Positions 54,038 through 62,031 of a stretch of 62,031 nt of DNA are shown here, piece after piece; position 1 is the stretch's first letter, and every line of letters starts with the position of its first letter. Where the stretch lies: the NCBI GenBank assembly GCA_018827375.1, contig JAHJYW010000047.1, positions 1-62,031 of the forward strand, written 5' to 3'. This DNA comes from Alphaproteobacteria bacterium (lineage in GTDB: Bacteria > Pseudomonadota > Alphaproteobacteria > Caulobacterales > Hyphomonadaceae). A model generated the notes under the pieces. That model ran no database searches, was not told the DNA's origin, and worked only from the letters and a program-made list of their open reading frames with translations. A program made the translations under genes and the position numbers.

Positions 54038-55318
54038 GTGACAAGTCAGAGCGTTGGCGACAAAGTAAACTGCATGTCATATGCGCCCATTCTCGCCGCC
54101 GCGTTCGTGCTCTGGCCTGTCATCGGACTGCTTGGCGCACAAGGCTATGGGCCGCTCCTGGCGATTGCTGCGCTGCCAGCGCTCGCTGTTGCGCGACCGA
54201 AAATGCCACCTGCAGTCTATGCATTGATGGCGCTCGTCTTTGTGGGTTGGGCCGCATTGAGCGATGTCTGGTCGCCCGCATCGCGCGGGTTTATTTCGGG
54301 CCACTTGCTTGAAGGTGATTTTGCGATCCGTGCTGCCGGTGTGCGAATCCTTTTAACCGCTCTGTTCGGCATGATTGCCGTCGCCGGCGCCTTGCAGATC
54401 AGGCAGGGAACAGCGCAGCGCTCTGCGCGGGTCATGCTGGGTGCTTTCGCTGTTCAGGGCCTTCTTGTGGCCGCGAGCGCCGTGATCGGCGGTCCTGTCG
54501 TGGCCATGATTTACGGCGCTGACCCCTTGGAACAGGCGAAGGGCGCGCAAAACATTGCGCGCAATGCCAACGCCTTCATGATCGTGCTGCCGATCTTGCT
54601 GGCCTACCTCGTCGCACGGCCGGGATGGAAGTGGCGGGTGGTGACGGCCGGACTGGTTCTCGCCAGCATTGTGAGCGTGATTTATGACGATACGGATTCG
54701 GCCCTGATCGGCATTGCCTTCATGCTCGCCGCCGCGGCTGTCGCAACTCTGGCGCCGAAAACCGGATACCGTTGGTTGCTGTGCATGGTGGCGGCCTATA
54801 TCGCCTCAGCTCCGGTGCTGATCGGCTCAGCGGTTAATCTTGTGTCGCGGCTCGGTATCGAGCTTCCCGCGTCGTTCCAGTCGCGGGTCTGGTCGTGGCA
54901 GCTGGTTATCAGCAAGTCAGTCGAAAAGCCGATTATCGGGCATGGTATCGGGGCCTCCAAAACATGGCGCGACACATATGCCGACCATCCTGCCTGGCTG
55001 GCCCAGTTGCCCGACTTCTGGTCAGTCTACCCGGTTGTTCCCGGGCATCCCCACAATATGGCACTGCAGATATGGGCAGAGACGGGCCTCATCGGTGCGG
55101 TCCTGACGGGTCTGACACTCGTCGTTATCGGCTTTCGCTTGCCGGCCCCCGAGACGTTCAGGACCGATATCCGCTATGCCATTGCGGGCCTAATAGGGGT
55201 TGTCGTCAGCCTGTTCAGTTTTTCCTACAACGTGTGGAATGATTCCTTCTGGGCAAGTATCATACTGGCCGTGTGCGGGATCATCCTGCTTGCGCGGCGG
55301 GAGCGGACTTCGCTGTGA
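54038..55318 (+). CDS. O-antigen ligase/polymerase family membrane protein
   Basis: 426 residues from the GTG at 54038 (ATG at 54074 is an equally possible start). About eleven membrane helices, and the periplasmic motif IIGHGIGASKTWRDTY followed by PGHPHNMALQIWAETGLIG, a hallmark of Wzy/WaaL proteins with key arginine and histidine residues. It joins repeat units or attaches a polymer to lipid A. It overlaps the next glycosyltransferase gene by four bases. Confidence 0.83.
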   Translation: MTSQSVGDKVNCMSYAPILAAAFVLWPVIGLLGAQGYGPLLAIAALPALAVARPKMPPAVYALMALVFVGWAALSDVWSPASRGFISGHLLEGDFAIRAAGVRILLTALFGMIAVAGALQIRQGTAQRSARVMLGAFAVQGLLVAASAVIGGPVVAMIYGADPLEQAKGAQNIARNANAFMIVLPILLAYLVARPGWKWRVVTAGLVLASIVSVIYDDTDSALIGIAFMLAAAAVATLAPKTGYRWLLCMVAAYIASAPVLIGSAVNLVSRLGIELPASFQSRVWSWQLVISKSVEKPIIGHGIGASKTWRDTYADHPAWLAQLPDFWSVYPVVPGHPHNMALQIWAETGLIGAVLTGLTLVVIGFRLPAPETFRTDIRYAIAGLIGVVVSLFSFSYNVWNDSFWASIILAVCGIILLARRERTSL

Positions 55319-56127
55319 GCGGCGTGCCAACGACTTCAGCCATTGTCGTGAGTTATTATACTGGTCCGCGCCTGCAGGAATGCCTCTACGCGCTGAAATC
55401 AGATTCCGACATTGCCGAGATCATCCTGGTCGATAATGGAAACGCACCGGAAGCAGAGGCATGGATCGACAGTTTCATTGAGCGGACAGACAAGGCCCGC
55501 CTCATTCGGATAGGCGATAATCCGGGCTTCGGAACCGCCGTGAACCGGGGGGCAGCAAGCGCACTCGGTGAGCTTGTCCTCGTCATCAACCCTGATGCCG
55601 TCATCCGGCGGGGCTCTGTTGGCCCAATGCTGGCAGCTATGCAGGCGCAACCCGAACCCGCTCTGGTCGGTGGCAAGATCTTCGATTTGCAGGGGCACGA
55701 AGAGCGTGGCTGCCGTCGCAATACGCTTACGTTTGCGCGGGCGCTCGGGCTAGGCAAATGGACTCTGGAGGGGGAGCCGGCTCCGAAGGCACCGATTACA
55801 GTTGGGGCGGTTTCGGGGGCGTTCTTTCTGATGCGGCGAGATGCGTTCCATGACATCGGCGGCTTTGATGAGGATTACTTCCTGCACGTCGAGGATGTTG
55901 ATCTATGCCGCCGGGTGATCGAGGCTGGCGGATCGGTCATCTACCAGCCGCTGGCTGGGGCCCTGCATTATGGCGCGACATCGGACGCCCCTTCCAGCGT
56001 TGTTCAGGCGCACAAGGCGCAAAGCCTGACGCGCTATTTCCGCAAGTTTGCGAAAGGTCCGCTGGAGAAGGCGCTTGTGGCCGGACTGTCGCCCCTGTTC
56101 GCTGTCGCGCTGAGGCTGCGTGCCTAG
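55315..56127 (+). CDS. Glycosyltransferase family 2 (rhamnosyltransferase-like)
   Basis: 270 residues starting at the GTG in the preceding stop. AIVVSYYTGPRLQECL, ILVDNGNAPEAE and INPDAVIRRG form the nucleotide-sugar site, with GGFDEDYFLHVEDVDLCRRV the acceptor/metal region seen in WbbL-like enzymes. It probably adds a sugar to the polymer handled by the adjacent Wzy/WaaL-type protein. It converges on the hydroxyacid dehydrogenase gene with a four-base overlap. Confidence 0.9.
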   Translation: MSGVPTTSAIVVSYYTGPRLQECLYALKSDSDIAEIILVDNGNAPEAEAWIDSFIERTDKARLIRIGDNPGFGTAVNRGAASALGELVLVINPDAVIRRGSVGPMLAAMQAQPEPALVGGKIFDLQGHEERGCRRNTLTFARALGLGKWTLEGEPAPKAPITVGAVSGAFFLMRRDAFHDIGGFDEDYFLHVEDVDLCRRVIEAGGSVIYQPLAGALHYGATSDAPSSVVQAHKAQSLTRYFRKFAKGPLEKALVAGLSPLFAVALRLRA

Positions 56128-57110
56128 AGGATTGCAGGAATAACGCGATCCGGTGGACGGTGCCCATCGGCGAAGGTCTTGATGTTGATAATGACCTTCT
56201 CGCCCATCTCGCTGCGGCCTTCGATCGTGGCTGAGCCCATGTGCGGCAGGAGAAGCACATTTGGCAGGCCTAGAAGGTCTTCGCTCACCGCAGGCTCGCG
56301 CTCGAATACGTCGAGGCCCGCGCCAGCAATCTTGCCGGCCTTCAGGGCCCGTGCGAGGGCCGCTTCGTCGATCACCTCACCGCGTGCCGTGTTGATGAGG
56401 TAGGCTTCTGGCTTCATCAGGTCGAGGCGGCGCGCATTCATCAGGTGAAAGGTTGCCGGGGTGTGCGGGCAGTTGATGGAGACAATATCCATACGCGACA
56501 GCATCTGGTCGAGGCTGTCCCAATATGTCGCTTCAAGCAGCTCCTCGGTGCGCGGGCTGACCGGTTTGCGGTTATGGTAGTGGATCTGGAGGCCGAACGC
56601 CTTGGCGCGGCGCGCAACGGCCTGGCCAATGCGGCCCATGCCGACAATGCCGAGCCGCTTGCCCGCAAGGCGCCGTCCCATCATCCAGGTCGGTGTCCAG
56701 CCATCAAAGCCGCCACTGTCCATCACCAGTGCGCCCTCATGCAGGCGGCGCGGCACCGCAAGGATCAGCGCCATGGCGACATCCGCGGTATCGTCTGTCA
56801 GCACGCCCGGCGTATTGGTTACGGTAATGCCGCGCTGCACGGCGCTCTGCACATCGATATTGTCCACCCCGGCCCCAAACTGGGCGATGAGACGCAGCTG
56901 GTCTCCTGCGCGGGCGAGGACCTTGCTGTCGATCCGGTCAGTCACCGTGGGCACGAGGACATCGGCGGTCTGCACGGCCGCGACGAGTTCTTCGTGGGTG
57001 AAGGCGTGATCGTCCTGGTTCAGGCTGGTGTCGAACAATTCCTTCATCCGCAGCTCGACGGGGGCCGGCAACTTGCGTGTGACGACGATCTTGAGTTTCT
57101 TGGCTGGCAT
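56124..57110 (-). CDS. D-2-hydroxyacid dehydrogenase (glyoxylate/hydroxypyruvate reductase type)
   Basis: 328 residues. NAD(P)-binding GIVGMGRIGQAVARRAKAFG near 150-169; catalytic arginine in INTARGEVIDE, glutamate in DVFEREPAV, and the active-site histidine in LLPHMGSATIEGRSEMG. It reduces glyoxylate or hydroxypyruvate, or a related acid. GAGGGG lies about six bases before the ATG at 57110, which I prefer to the ATG at 57122. Confidence 0.92.
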   Translation of the reverse strand: MPAKKLKIVVTRKLPAPVELRMKELFDTSLNQDDHAFTHEELVAAVQTADVLVPTVTDRIDSKVLARAGDQLRLIAQFGAGVDNIDVQSAVQRGITVTNTPGVLTDDTADVAMALILAVPRRLHEGALVMDSGGFDGWTPTWMMGRRLAGKRLGIVGMGRIGQAVARRAKAFGLQIHYHNRKPVSPRTEELLEATYWDSLDQMLSRMDIVSINCPHTPATFHLMNARRLDLMKPEAYLINTARGEVIDEAALARALKAGKIAGAGLDVFEREPAVSEDLLGLPNVLLLPHMGSATIEGRSEMGEKVIINIKTFADGHRPPDRVIPAIL

Positions 57111-57239
57111 CTGGCCCCTCATAATTCTTTATTTGGGCTTAGCAGAGCGATCCGCGAACGCCAACGTTTGTTGTTTTACACGTGATTCATCTGGTTGTGA
57201 GAGTGTGAGCCTCTCAACAGCGAGTCTGGCCTCCTACAC

Positions 57240-57743
57240 ATGAAATGGGCAACCCTCCTTGTCACTGGAATCTTCCTGTTTGGCGGCTGTGCTGCCGCCG
57301 AAGGTCCGCAGGTTACGCGTATCAGCCAGTTTTCGGGCAAGGCTGTCCCGCGTTTTGAAGTGCTCAAATTTGCCGCAGTTAACGGTCGCAAAGGGCCGAG
57401 CAGGGATCAGGAAATCCTTTGGCGGTATGAGCGCAAGGGCCTGCCGGTTCTGATTATCAAGGAAAGCCGGGATTGGCGTCGTGTACGCGATCCCTCGGGC
57501 GACGAAGTATGGGTGCATGCCCGGATGCTTGAAGCGGGCACGGCGGCGATGGTTCAATCGGCTACCATTATTCATGAGGGAGCAGATGCGGCTAGCCCCG
57601 AAATTGCGTCGCTGGAATCGGGTGTGCTGGTGCGGCTCGGCGAGTGCGAAGTCAAATGGTGTGAGGTCGAGGTACAGAATTTTCACGGCTGGGCCCTGCG
57701 CGAAGCGCTATGGGGCGCTGACACGGGCGAGGCAGGTCTGTAA
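57240..57743 (+). CDS. SH3 domain protein, secreted
   Basis: 167 residues with a signal peptide (possibly a lipoprotein; GGCA near 15-18) and two SH3-like repeats, the first around NGRKGPSRDQEILWRYERKGLPV and the second near the C-terminus with RLGECEVKWCEVEVQNFHGW. Bacterial SH3 domains of this type bind cell-wall components. It precedes fabA but is probably a separate function. Confidence 0.83.
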   Translation: MKWATLLVTGIFLFGGCAAAEGPQVTRISQFSGKAVPRFEVLKFAAVNGRKGPSRDQEILWRYERKGLPVLIIKESRDWRRVRDPSGDEVWVHARMLEAGTAAMVQSATIIHEGADAASPEIASLESGVLVRLGECEVKWCEVEVQNFHGWALREALWGADTGEAGL

Positions 57744-57823
57744 TTCCGGGTGGCTCTGGCGGTTGACAAGCCGGGCCGGTCACTGTGGTTAGGCGGTTAC
57801 GCTATATTCCAGGAGAGTCCGCG

Positions 57824-58366
57824 ATGTCCGGTCCGCACGATTACCACACCCCGAAGTCCAGCTATACGAAGGCTGACCTGCTCGAATCGGGCAAGGGCGG
57901 GTATTTCGGCCCTGGCAATGCGCAGCTGCCTGCGCCGCCTATGCTGATGATGGACCGTATTACCGAGATCAGCATGGACGGCGGCGTTTACGGGAAGGGC
58001 CATATCATTGGCGAGCTGGATATCGATCCGAGCCTCTGGTTCTTTGCGTGCCATTTTCCTGGTGACCCGGTTATGCCGGGCTGCCTTGGCCTAGATGCGA
58101 TGTGGCAGGCCGTCGGCTACTGGCTCGGCTGGTCCGGCAGCCCGGGCAAGGGCCGCGCGCTGGGCGTCGGCGAGGTCAAGTTTACCGGCGAAATCACGCC
58201 GGATTGCAAACTGGTGCGCTACGAGATCGACATTCACCGCGTGCGCCGTGGCAAGCTGGTTCTGGGTATTGCGGACGGCAATGTGTTCGTCGACGAGCGC
58301 CACGTCTACACGGCCAATGACATGAAAGTGGGCCTTACGGTTCCAGGTCAAGTTACGCCGGTTTAG
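57824..58366 (+). CDS. fabA: 3-hydroxydecanoyl-ACP dehydratase/isomerase
   Basis: 180 residues from the ATG at 57824. The catalytic histidine lies in [14 protein letters not shown] near 70-80, and the aspartate in [10 protein letters not shown]. FabA makes the trans-2 and cis-3 decenoyl-ACP branch point of unsaturated fatty acid synthesis. In most alphaproteobacteria fabB follows, but here fabI comes next. Confidence 0.95.
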   Translation: MSGPHDYHTPKSSYTKADLLESGKGGYFGPGNAQLPAPPMLMMDRITEISMDGGVYGKGHIIGELDIDPSLWFFACHFPGDPVMPGCLGLDAMWQAVGYWLGWSGSPGKGRALGVGEVKFTGEITPDCKLVRYEIDIHRVRRGKLVLGIADGNVFVDERHVYTANDMKVGLTVPGQVTPV

Positions 58367-58530
58367 GCGCAAAAAACCCGACTTAAACCCGCAAAAGGCT
58401 CTGCATATACCGCGCAGAAACCCTTGATCGCACGCTAAACCCATGGATCGGTTGCGCTGTGCGGCGCTTGACGGTTTGACCGTGTCCGCCTAGCCCCTAA
58501 GGCAGAAAAACAGCCAATGAGGAGGCCCGC

Positions 58531-59346
58531 ATGGCCGAAGAATGGAACCTGCCGTCCGGTGACCTGATGAAGGGCAAGCGCGGCATCGTCATGGGCGTCG
58601 CCAACCAGAACTCGATTGCCTGGGGCATTTCCAAACAGCTGGCCGCGCAGGGCGCCGAGATCGCCTTCACCTATCAGGGCGAGAGCCTGGAACGCCGCGT
58701 ACGCCCCCTGCTCGAGTCCATTGGCATGGACACGATGATCGCTGCGGACGTGACCGATGATGCGAGCATGGACGCCGCCTTTGCCGAGATCAAAGCCAAG
58801 TGGGGCAAGATCGACTTCCTCGTCCATTCGATTGCCTTTGCCGGCAAGGACGAGCTGCAGGGCTCGATGGTGGCCAACACGACGCGCGAAGGCTTTCGCC
58901 GCGCAATGGACATCTCGGTCTATTCCTTCATCGACTGCGCTCGCCGCGGCGCCGAGCTGATGCCGGATGGCGGCTCGATCATGTGCATGACCTATCTCGG
59001 TGCCGAACGGACCGTTCCGTCCTATAACGTGATGGGCGTGGCCAAGGCGGCGCTTGAAGCTTCCACGCGCTATGCAGCGCGCGACCTCGGGCCACAAGGT
59101 ATCCGTGTCAATGCAATTTCGGCTGGCGCCATGCGCACGCTGTCACTGGCGGGAATCAAGGGCGGCAAGGGCCTGATGGGCACAGGCCGTGACTGGTCGC
59201 TGCTGAAGGAAGATACGAGCATGGAAGGCGTCGCAGGCTGCGCGCTGTACCTGCTATCCCCGCTTGGCCGCTCGATTGCCGGCGAAGTGATCCATGTAGA
59301 CGCGGGCTTCCACGTCGTCGGCGTGCCGGACATACCGGAAGAATAG
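58531..59346 (+). CDS. fabI: Enoyl-ACP reductase (NADH)
   Basis: 271 residues. NAD-binding GIVMGVANQNSIAWGI, catalytic tyrosine-lysine pair in SYNVMGVAKAALEAS and the conserved GAERTVPSY. It performs the last reduction in each fatty-acid elongation round. AGGAGG lies six bases before the ATG. Confidence 0.96.
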   Translation: MAEEWNLPSGDLMKGKRGIVMGVANQNSIAWGISKQLAAQGAEIAFTYQGESLERRVRPLLESIGMDTMIAADVTDDASMDAAFAEIKAKWGKIDFLVHSIAFAGKDELQGSMVANTTREGFRRAMDISVYSFIDCARRGAELMPDGGSIMCMTYLGAERTVPSYNVMGVAKAALEASTRYAARDLGPQGIRVNAISAGAMRTLSLAGIKGGKGLMGTGRDWSLLKEDTSMEGVAGCALYLLSPLGRSIAGEVIHVDAGFHVVGVPDIPEE

Positions 59347-59349
59347 GCC

Positions 59350-60207
59350 TCAGTTCACGATCGTGACGGATGGCCCGGCAAGGCGGATCGAGTAGATCAT
59401 GCCTTTCTTTTCGCCCATCTGGATGCTGAAGGCGGCGAGGTCCACGTCGCCCTTGAGGCCGTCGGGGACGATGGCGCCGCGCGGGGTCTGCCTGAACCGC
59501 GTGTAGGCGTGCGGGCTGGTTTCCGCCTCGAAATGCCGGAAGGTCCAGTCGCTGAGATACGGCACTTCTGTCAGGCTCTGGCCGGACACCATGCGCAGGG
59601 GCACGTCTTCATTAAGCGTGCCGGAGAGTTTCGCGAAGACTTGCGTGGCCCAGACGCCAGATTTCGTAACCACTACGCCGATGGCCACATGGGTAAGGTC
59701 GGGATTCAGGATATTGGCCCTGTGGCTGGGGCTGTCCATCAGGTTCTGGTGGAGCTTGGGCAGGCTGTTCGAGAAGTTGTAGCGACCCTTGACGATTTCG
59801 AGCATGGCCAGATTTTCGGCTGAACGCTGCACAAAGGCGCGCCTGTCGAGCGCCGTAAGCCGGTCACCCGGCGAGCGGCCATCGGGGCTGAGATGGTCGA
59901 AGAATTGATTGGCGGCCATATCGAGGCTCTGGAAGCGGGCAGGGGCGAGGAGTTCCGGGCGTAGCTGGAGCGGTGCGAGATCATGCGCTGCCCGTTCGGC
60001 ATTGATCCGTTCAATGAAGCCAGCCTCCATCTTCGCGTCAAACTTGTAGCCGGGAGGCAGCTGCTTAAGGCAGGGGCGCACCGTCTCAACATAGTCAGCC
60101 GTGCTCTGGCCGCGTGCGCCAAGGCGCAGGTCGCAGGCCTGTGCAGCGCTGGCCATGAGAATGCCGGCGCCTGCGAGTGCCAGCCATTTGGACAGGGTTC
60201 GCCTCAT
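59350..60207 (-). CDS. CAP-domain secreted protein
   Basis: 285 residues from the ATG at 60207, with a signal peptide ending SAAQA. The CAP (SCP-like) domain shows NQFFDHLSPDGRSPGDRL, RSAENLAM and SPSHRANILNPDLTHVAIGV, including the two histidines and glutamate of the CAP cavity. The role of bacterial CAP proteins is unclear. A second CAP-like gene lies at 61168, on the far side of udk. Confidence 0.88.
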   Translation of the reverse strand: MRRTLSKWLALAGAGILMASAAQACDLRLGARGQSTADYVETVRPCLKQLPPGYKFDAKMEAGFIERINAERAAHDLAPLQLRPELLAPARFQSLDMAANQFFDHLSPDGRSPGDRLTALDRRAFVQRSAENLAMLEIVKGRYNFSNSLPKLHQNLMDSPSHRANILNPDLTHVAIGVVVTKSGVWATQVFAKLSGTLNEDVPLRMVSGQSLTEVPYLSDWTFRHFEAETSPHAYTRFRQTPRGAIVPDGLKGDVDLAAFSIQMGEKKGMIYSIRLAGPSVTIVN

Positions 60208-60337
60208 GAGCGAAAGCCTAGCGGCACCAAAAGGCGCGGCCCAGCTTTTTGTGCAGCGGAACATTCCAATTTGAGGCTGTCTTACACCCTGCAGAGGCGC
60301 TCGGTTTAATCCTCGCGCTCGTTCTCAGCAATATGGG

Positions 60338-61045
60338 CTAGAGGCGGGTCCTGTCGTCCAGCACGCCGAGGGAGCGCAGCCGCTCGAGTACAGGAGCAAC
60401 CATACGCTCGATGGCTTCGGCATTCGGGCGGACGTTGCCATAGGCCGGCAGGCCCTCGTCAGCGATAACGAGATTGGCCTCGAATTTGGCCGGATGGGTC
60501 CAGCGATAGTGCGCGGCGCGAACGGTAGACATGTATTGCTCGAGCACATTGTCGACCTCGCGGCCGCGATCAATCACGTCCCGCCGGATTCGGCGGGCGA
60601 GGCGCAGGTCGTCCGGCGTGTCGACATAGACCGACAGGTCGATCAGCGACTTGATCTTTGGCATGGAGAGAGCGTGGATGCCCTCCAGTAGCAGGATTGG
60701 CGCCGGCTCGATGCGGCGTGTCTTTTCGCTACGGTCATGCCGTTCGTAATCATAGATCGGCTGGTCGACGCCATGGCCTGCCTTGAGGGCCTTCAGGTCG
60801 CGGACGAGGTGGTCAACTTCCTTGGAGATGGGATCGTCATAGTTGACCCCAGCGATGATGGCCTGACGCTCGTCCTCGGTCGTGTAATCACCATAGTGGC
60901 GCATGGGATGGTAGTAGGCGTCCTCACCGAACATGACGGCCTGGCCGGGGCCAAGATGCGCGAGCAGCGCTTCAGCCAGCGTCGACTTGCCGGAACCGGA
61001 GCCACCGGACATGGCGATGAGGAAGGCGGATCTGCGTTTGGTCAT
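60338..61045 (-). CDS. udk: Uridine kinase (PRK family)
   Basis: 235 residues. P-loop SGGSGSGKSTLAEAL near 14-28, then GEDAYYHPM, NYDDPISKEVDHL and LEGIHAL are uridine kinase features. It phosphorylates uridine and cytidine for salvage. The CAP gene to its left is a separate transcript or a continuation across about 130 bases. Confidence 0.92.
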   Translation of the reverse strand: MTKRRSAFLIAMSGGSGSGKSTLAEALLAHLGPGQAVMFGEDAYYHPMRHYGDYTTEDERQAIIAGVNYDDPISKEVDHLVRDLKALKAGHGVDQPIYDYERHDRSEKTRRIEPAPILLLEGIHALSMPKIKSLIDLSVYVDTPDDLRLARRIRRDVIDRGREVDNVLEQYMSTVRAAHYRWTHPAKFEANLVIADEGLPAYGNVRPNAEAIERMVAPVLERLRSLGVLDDRTRL

Positions 61046-61112
61046 GCTCGCTGCTTAGCGCCAAACAGGCGCGTTTTCCAATAGTTCCGGTCCGTGCAGC
61101 TGTGCAGACATG

Positions 61113-61142
61113 AAAAGCCCGGCTCCTGTGACGGGGCCGGGC
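61113..61142 (-). terminator. Rho-independent terminator of the second CAP gene
   Basis: GCCCGGC pairs with GCCGGGC (inner mismatch, then CC/GG) around TCACA; the minus strand continues with TTTTC. It lies about 25 bases after the stop at 61168. Confidence 0.75.
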
Positions 61143-61167
61143 CGGGGGTCGCACGATGCTGGGTGGA

Positions 61168-61965
61168 CTAGCGGCCGATAACGAGCGGGCCGCGCAGGGC
61201 ATATTCATTGGCGCGATAGGCCACGTCGAGCGTGAGATAGGCCTGTTGCCCGCTGGCGAGCGGATTGCTCATGCGCGTGCCGAGTCCCTTGGTGATCGTT
61301 TCGCCGGACGCGTTGGTGAGACGCCAGCCGACAGGCTGGAGGCGGTCGTCACCAAAGGCGGCGCGGATGTCTTCCGTACCTGAGATGACGAGGGGGAGGG
61401 GTGATTCAAGACGGCCGTCCACATGGGCGAACAGCTGGACGACATACGTCTTGCCGTGTGCCTTGGCGATTCCGACAGCCGTGTGGCTGAAGCCGTCACG
61501 GGTCATGTTGCCGACATTGGCCTTGTCCTTGCGCAGGGCCTTGAAGATCGCCTTGGCGTCCATGTCGCCATCGACGATAACGATATTCGCGCCGGATGCA
61601 CCGATCAGGACTGTGCGGTCAAAAGTGCGGATGCGCGCGAGGTGGTCGCGGCCTTCAAGATCGTCATGGCCAGCATAGCCGCGAACGGCCATGTCCATGG
61701 CATGAATACGGGCAGCCTGGAGGAGGGACGGCAGGCGCTCGAGCGAGGTCTCGCCATTGGCCGCGCGCACGGCGTCAGTTGCATCGACGAGCTGTTGTTC
61801 GAGATAGGTGTCATAGTCGACGCCGTTCAGGCCCTCGAAGCAGGCATCCGCTTCGGTCTGATAGGCGATCGGATCCATGGACAGGCCGTCAGACAAATTG
61901 CAGGACGACGTTCCGGCGAGGGCTGGAAATGCGAGCGCCGCAAAGGCTAGCGCCGACACTGACAT
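61168..61965 (-). CDS. Divergent CAP-domain secreted protein
   Basis: 265 residues from the ATG at 61965, with a signal peptide (SVSALAFAALAFPALA). It resembles the CAP protein at 59350 in size and layout: RYSLEQ-like helix, HAMDMAVRGYAGHDDLEGRDH, RDGFSHTAVGIAKAHG, and a C-terminal beta domain. CAP cavity residues are only partly kept. A start at 61989 is possible, but that ATG lies inside a Pho-box-like repeat, so 61965 is preferred. Confidence 0.75.
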   Translation of the reverse strand: MSVSALAFAALAFPALAGTSSCNLSDGLSMDPIAYQTEADACFEGLNGVDYDTYLEQQLVDATDAVRAANGETSLERLPSLLQAARIHAMDMAVRGYAGHDDLEGRDHLARIRTFDRTVLIGASGANIVIVDGDMDAKAIFKALRKDKANVGNMTRDGFSHTAVGIAKAHGKTYVVQLFAHVDGRLESPLPLVISGTEDIRAAFGDDRLQPVGWRLTNASGETITKGLGTRMSNPLASGQQAYLTLDVAYRANEYALRGPLVIGR

Positions 61966-61969
61966 ATAT

Positions 61970-62020
61970 TTGTAACGTGACTGTAACATAACTGTCACAA
62001 TAGTTTCATGACACTTCCAT
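61970..62020 (+). promoter_or_regulatory. Pho-box-like array at the right edge
   Basis: CTGTAACATAACTGTCAC (61981-61998) matches the PhoB box consensus at 16 of 18 positions. Flanking units at 11-base spacing are TTGTAAC (61970), GTTTCAT (62003) and CTTCCAT (62014). Orientation points to a gene beyond the window's right end. Confidence 0.5.
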
Positions 62021-62031
62021 GTCAACGAAAA

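Overview
The window is GC-rich chromosomal DNA from an alphaproteobacterium. The gene neighbourhoods (sdhCDA; hemC-hemD-mic60-hemY; envC-like/ctpA/divergent deacetylase/rppH; fabA/fabI) and the many four-base start/stop overlaps suggest a Hyphomonadaceae-like (Caulobacterales/Maricaulales) marine organism. This placement is inferred from gene content and protein style; no database search was possible. Most of the window is dense, ordinary housekeeping DNA with about 64 protein genes and two tRNAs.

Layout. 0-1.6 kb: succinate dehydrogenase genes (minus strand; sdhA runs off the left edge). 1.7-9 kb: a DUF885 peptidase, an ABC exporter, a glutamine amidotransferase-like protein, an outer-membrane barrel, phosphomannomutase and a small unknown. 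9-16.3 kb: UDP-glucose dehydrogenase, a small transaldolase, thiD, a PhzF protein, then a polysaccharide deacetylase lipoprotein, an SGNH/AlgJ-like protein and an MBOAT acyltransferase that look like an envelope-glycan acylation set. 16.27-20.07 kb: a small genomic island inserted at the 3' end of tRNA-Leu(CAA). It is bounded by near-identical 21-base repeats and carries an inositol-phosphatase-like gene, a ParE/ParD toxin-antitoxin pair, a short tyrosine recombinase and a DUF1573 lipoprotein. 20.2-25.8 kb: exoD, dsbB, an acyl-CoA dehydrogenase, a GH43 glycosidase with a LacI-type operator palindrome, and a second DUF885 lipoprotein. 25.8-30.3 kb: hemC, hemD, mic60-like, hemY. 30.3-34.4 kb: tRNA-Thr(CGT) and a divergent lipid-linked sugar transfer cluster (GT2, methyltransferase, SMR-type carrier; GT-C enzyme). 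34.4-40.8 kb: thpR, DUF2853, Bax-inhibitor-like protein, mdh, GNAT, redoxin, M28 peptidase and a possible HEPN protein. 40.9-47.8 kb: envC-like, ctpA, divergent deacetylase, rppH, alpha/beta hydrolase, and a class IV aminotransferase overlapping a sulfotransferase. 47.8-57 kb: folE, cysS, a small lipoprotein, Fe-S scaffold, yidD, thrS, O-antigen ligase/polymerase-like protein, GT2 and a 2-hydroxyacid dehydrogenase. 57-62 kb: SH3 protein, fabA, fabI, two CAP-domain proteins flanking udk, and a Pho-box-like repeat at the right edge.

The most interesting non-coding signal lies upstream of cysS. A 16-codon reading frame ends in three consecutive cysteine codons just before the stop. It is followed by overlapping, mutually exclusive hairpins and T-runs before the cysS start. 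This has the architecture of a cysteine-sensing leader-peptide attenuator. Other non-gene signals read directly from the sequence are the att repeats at tRNA-Leu, a folE terminator buried inside the convergent sulfotransferase gene, a terminator hairpin that contains the likely ribosome site of the next gene (50364), a 14-base operator palindrome before the GH43 gene, and the Pho-box array at the right end.
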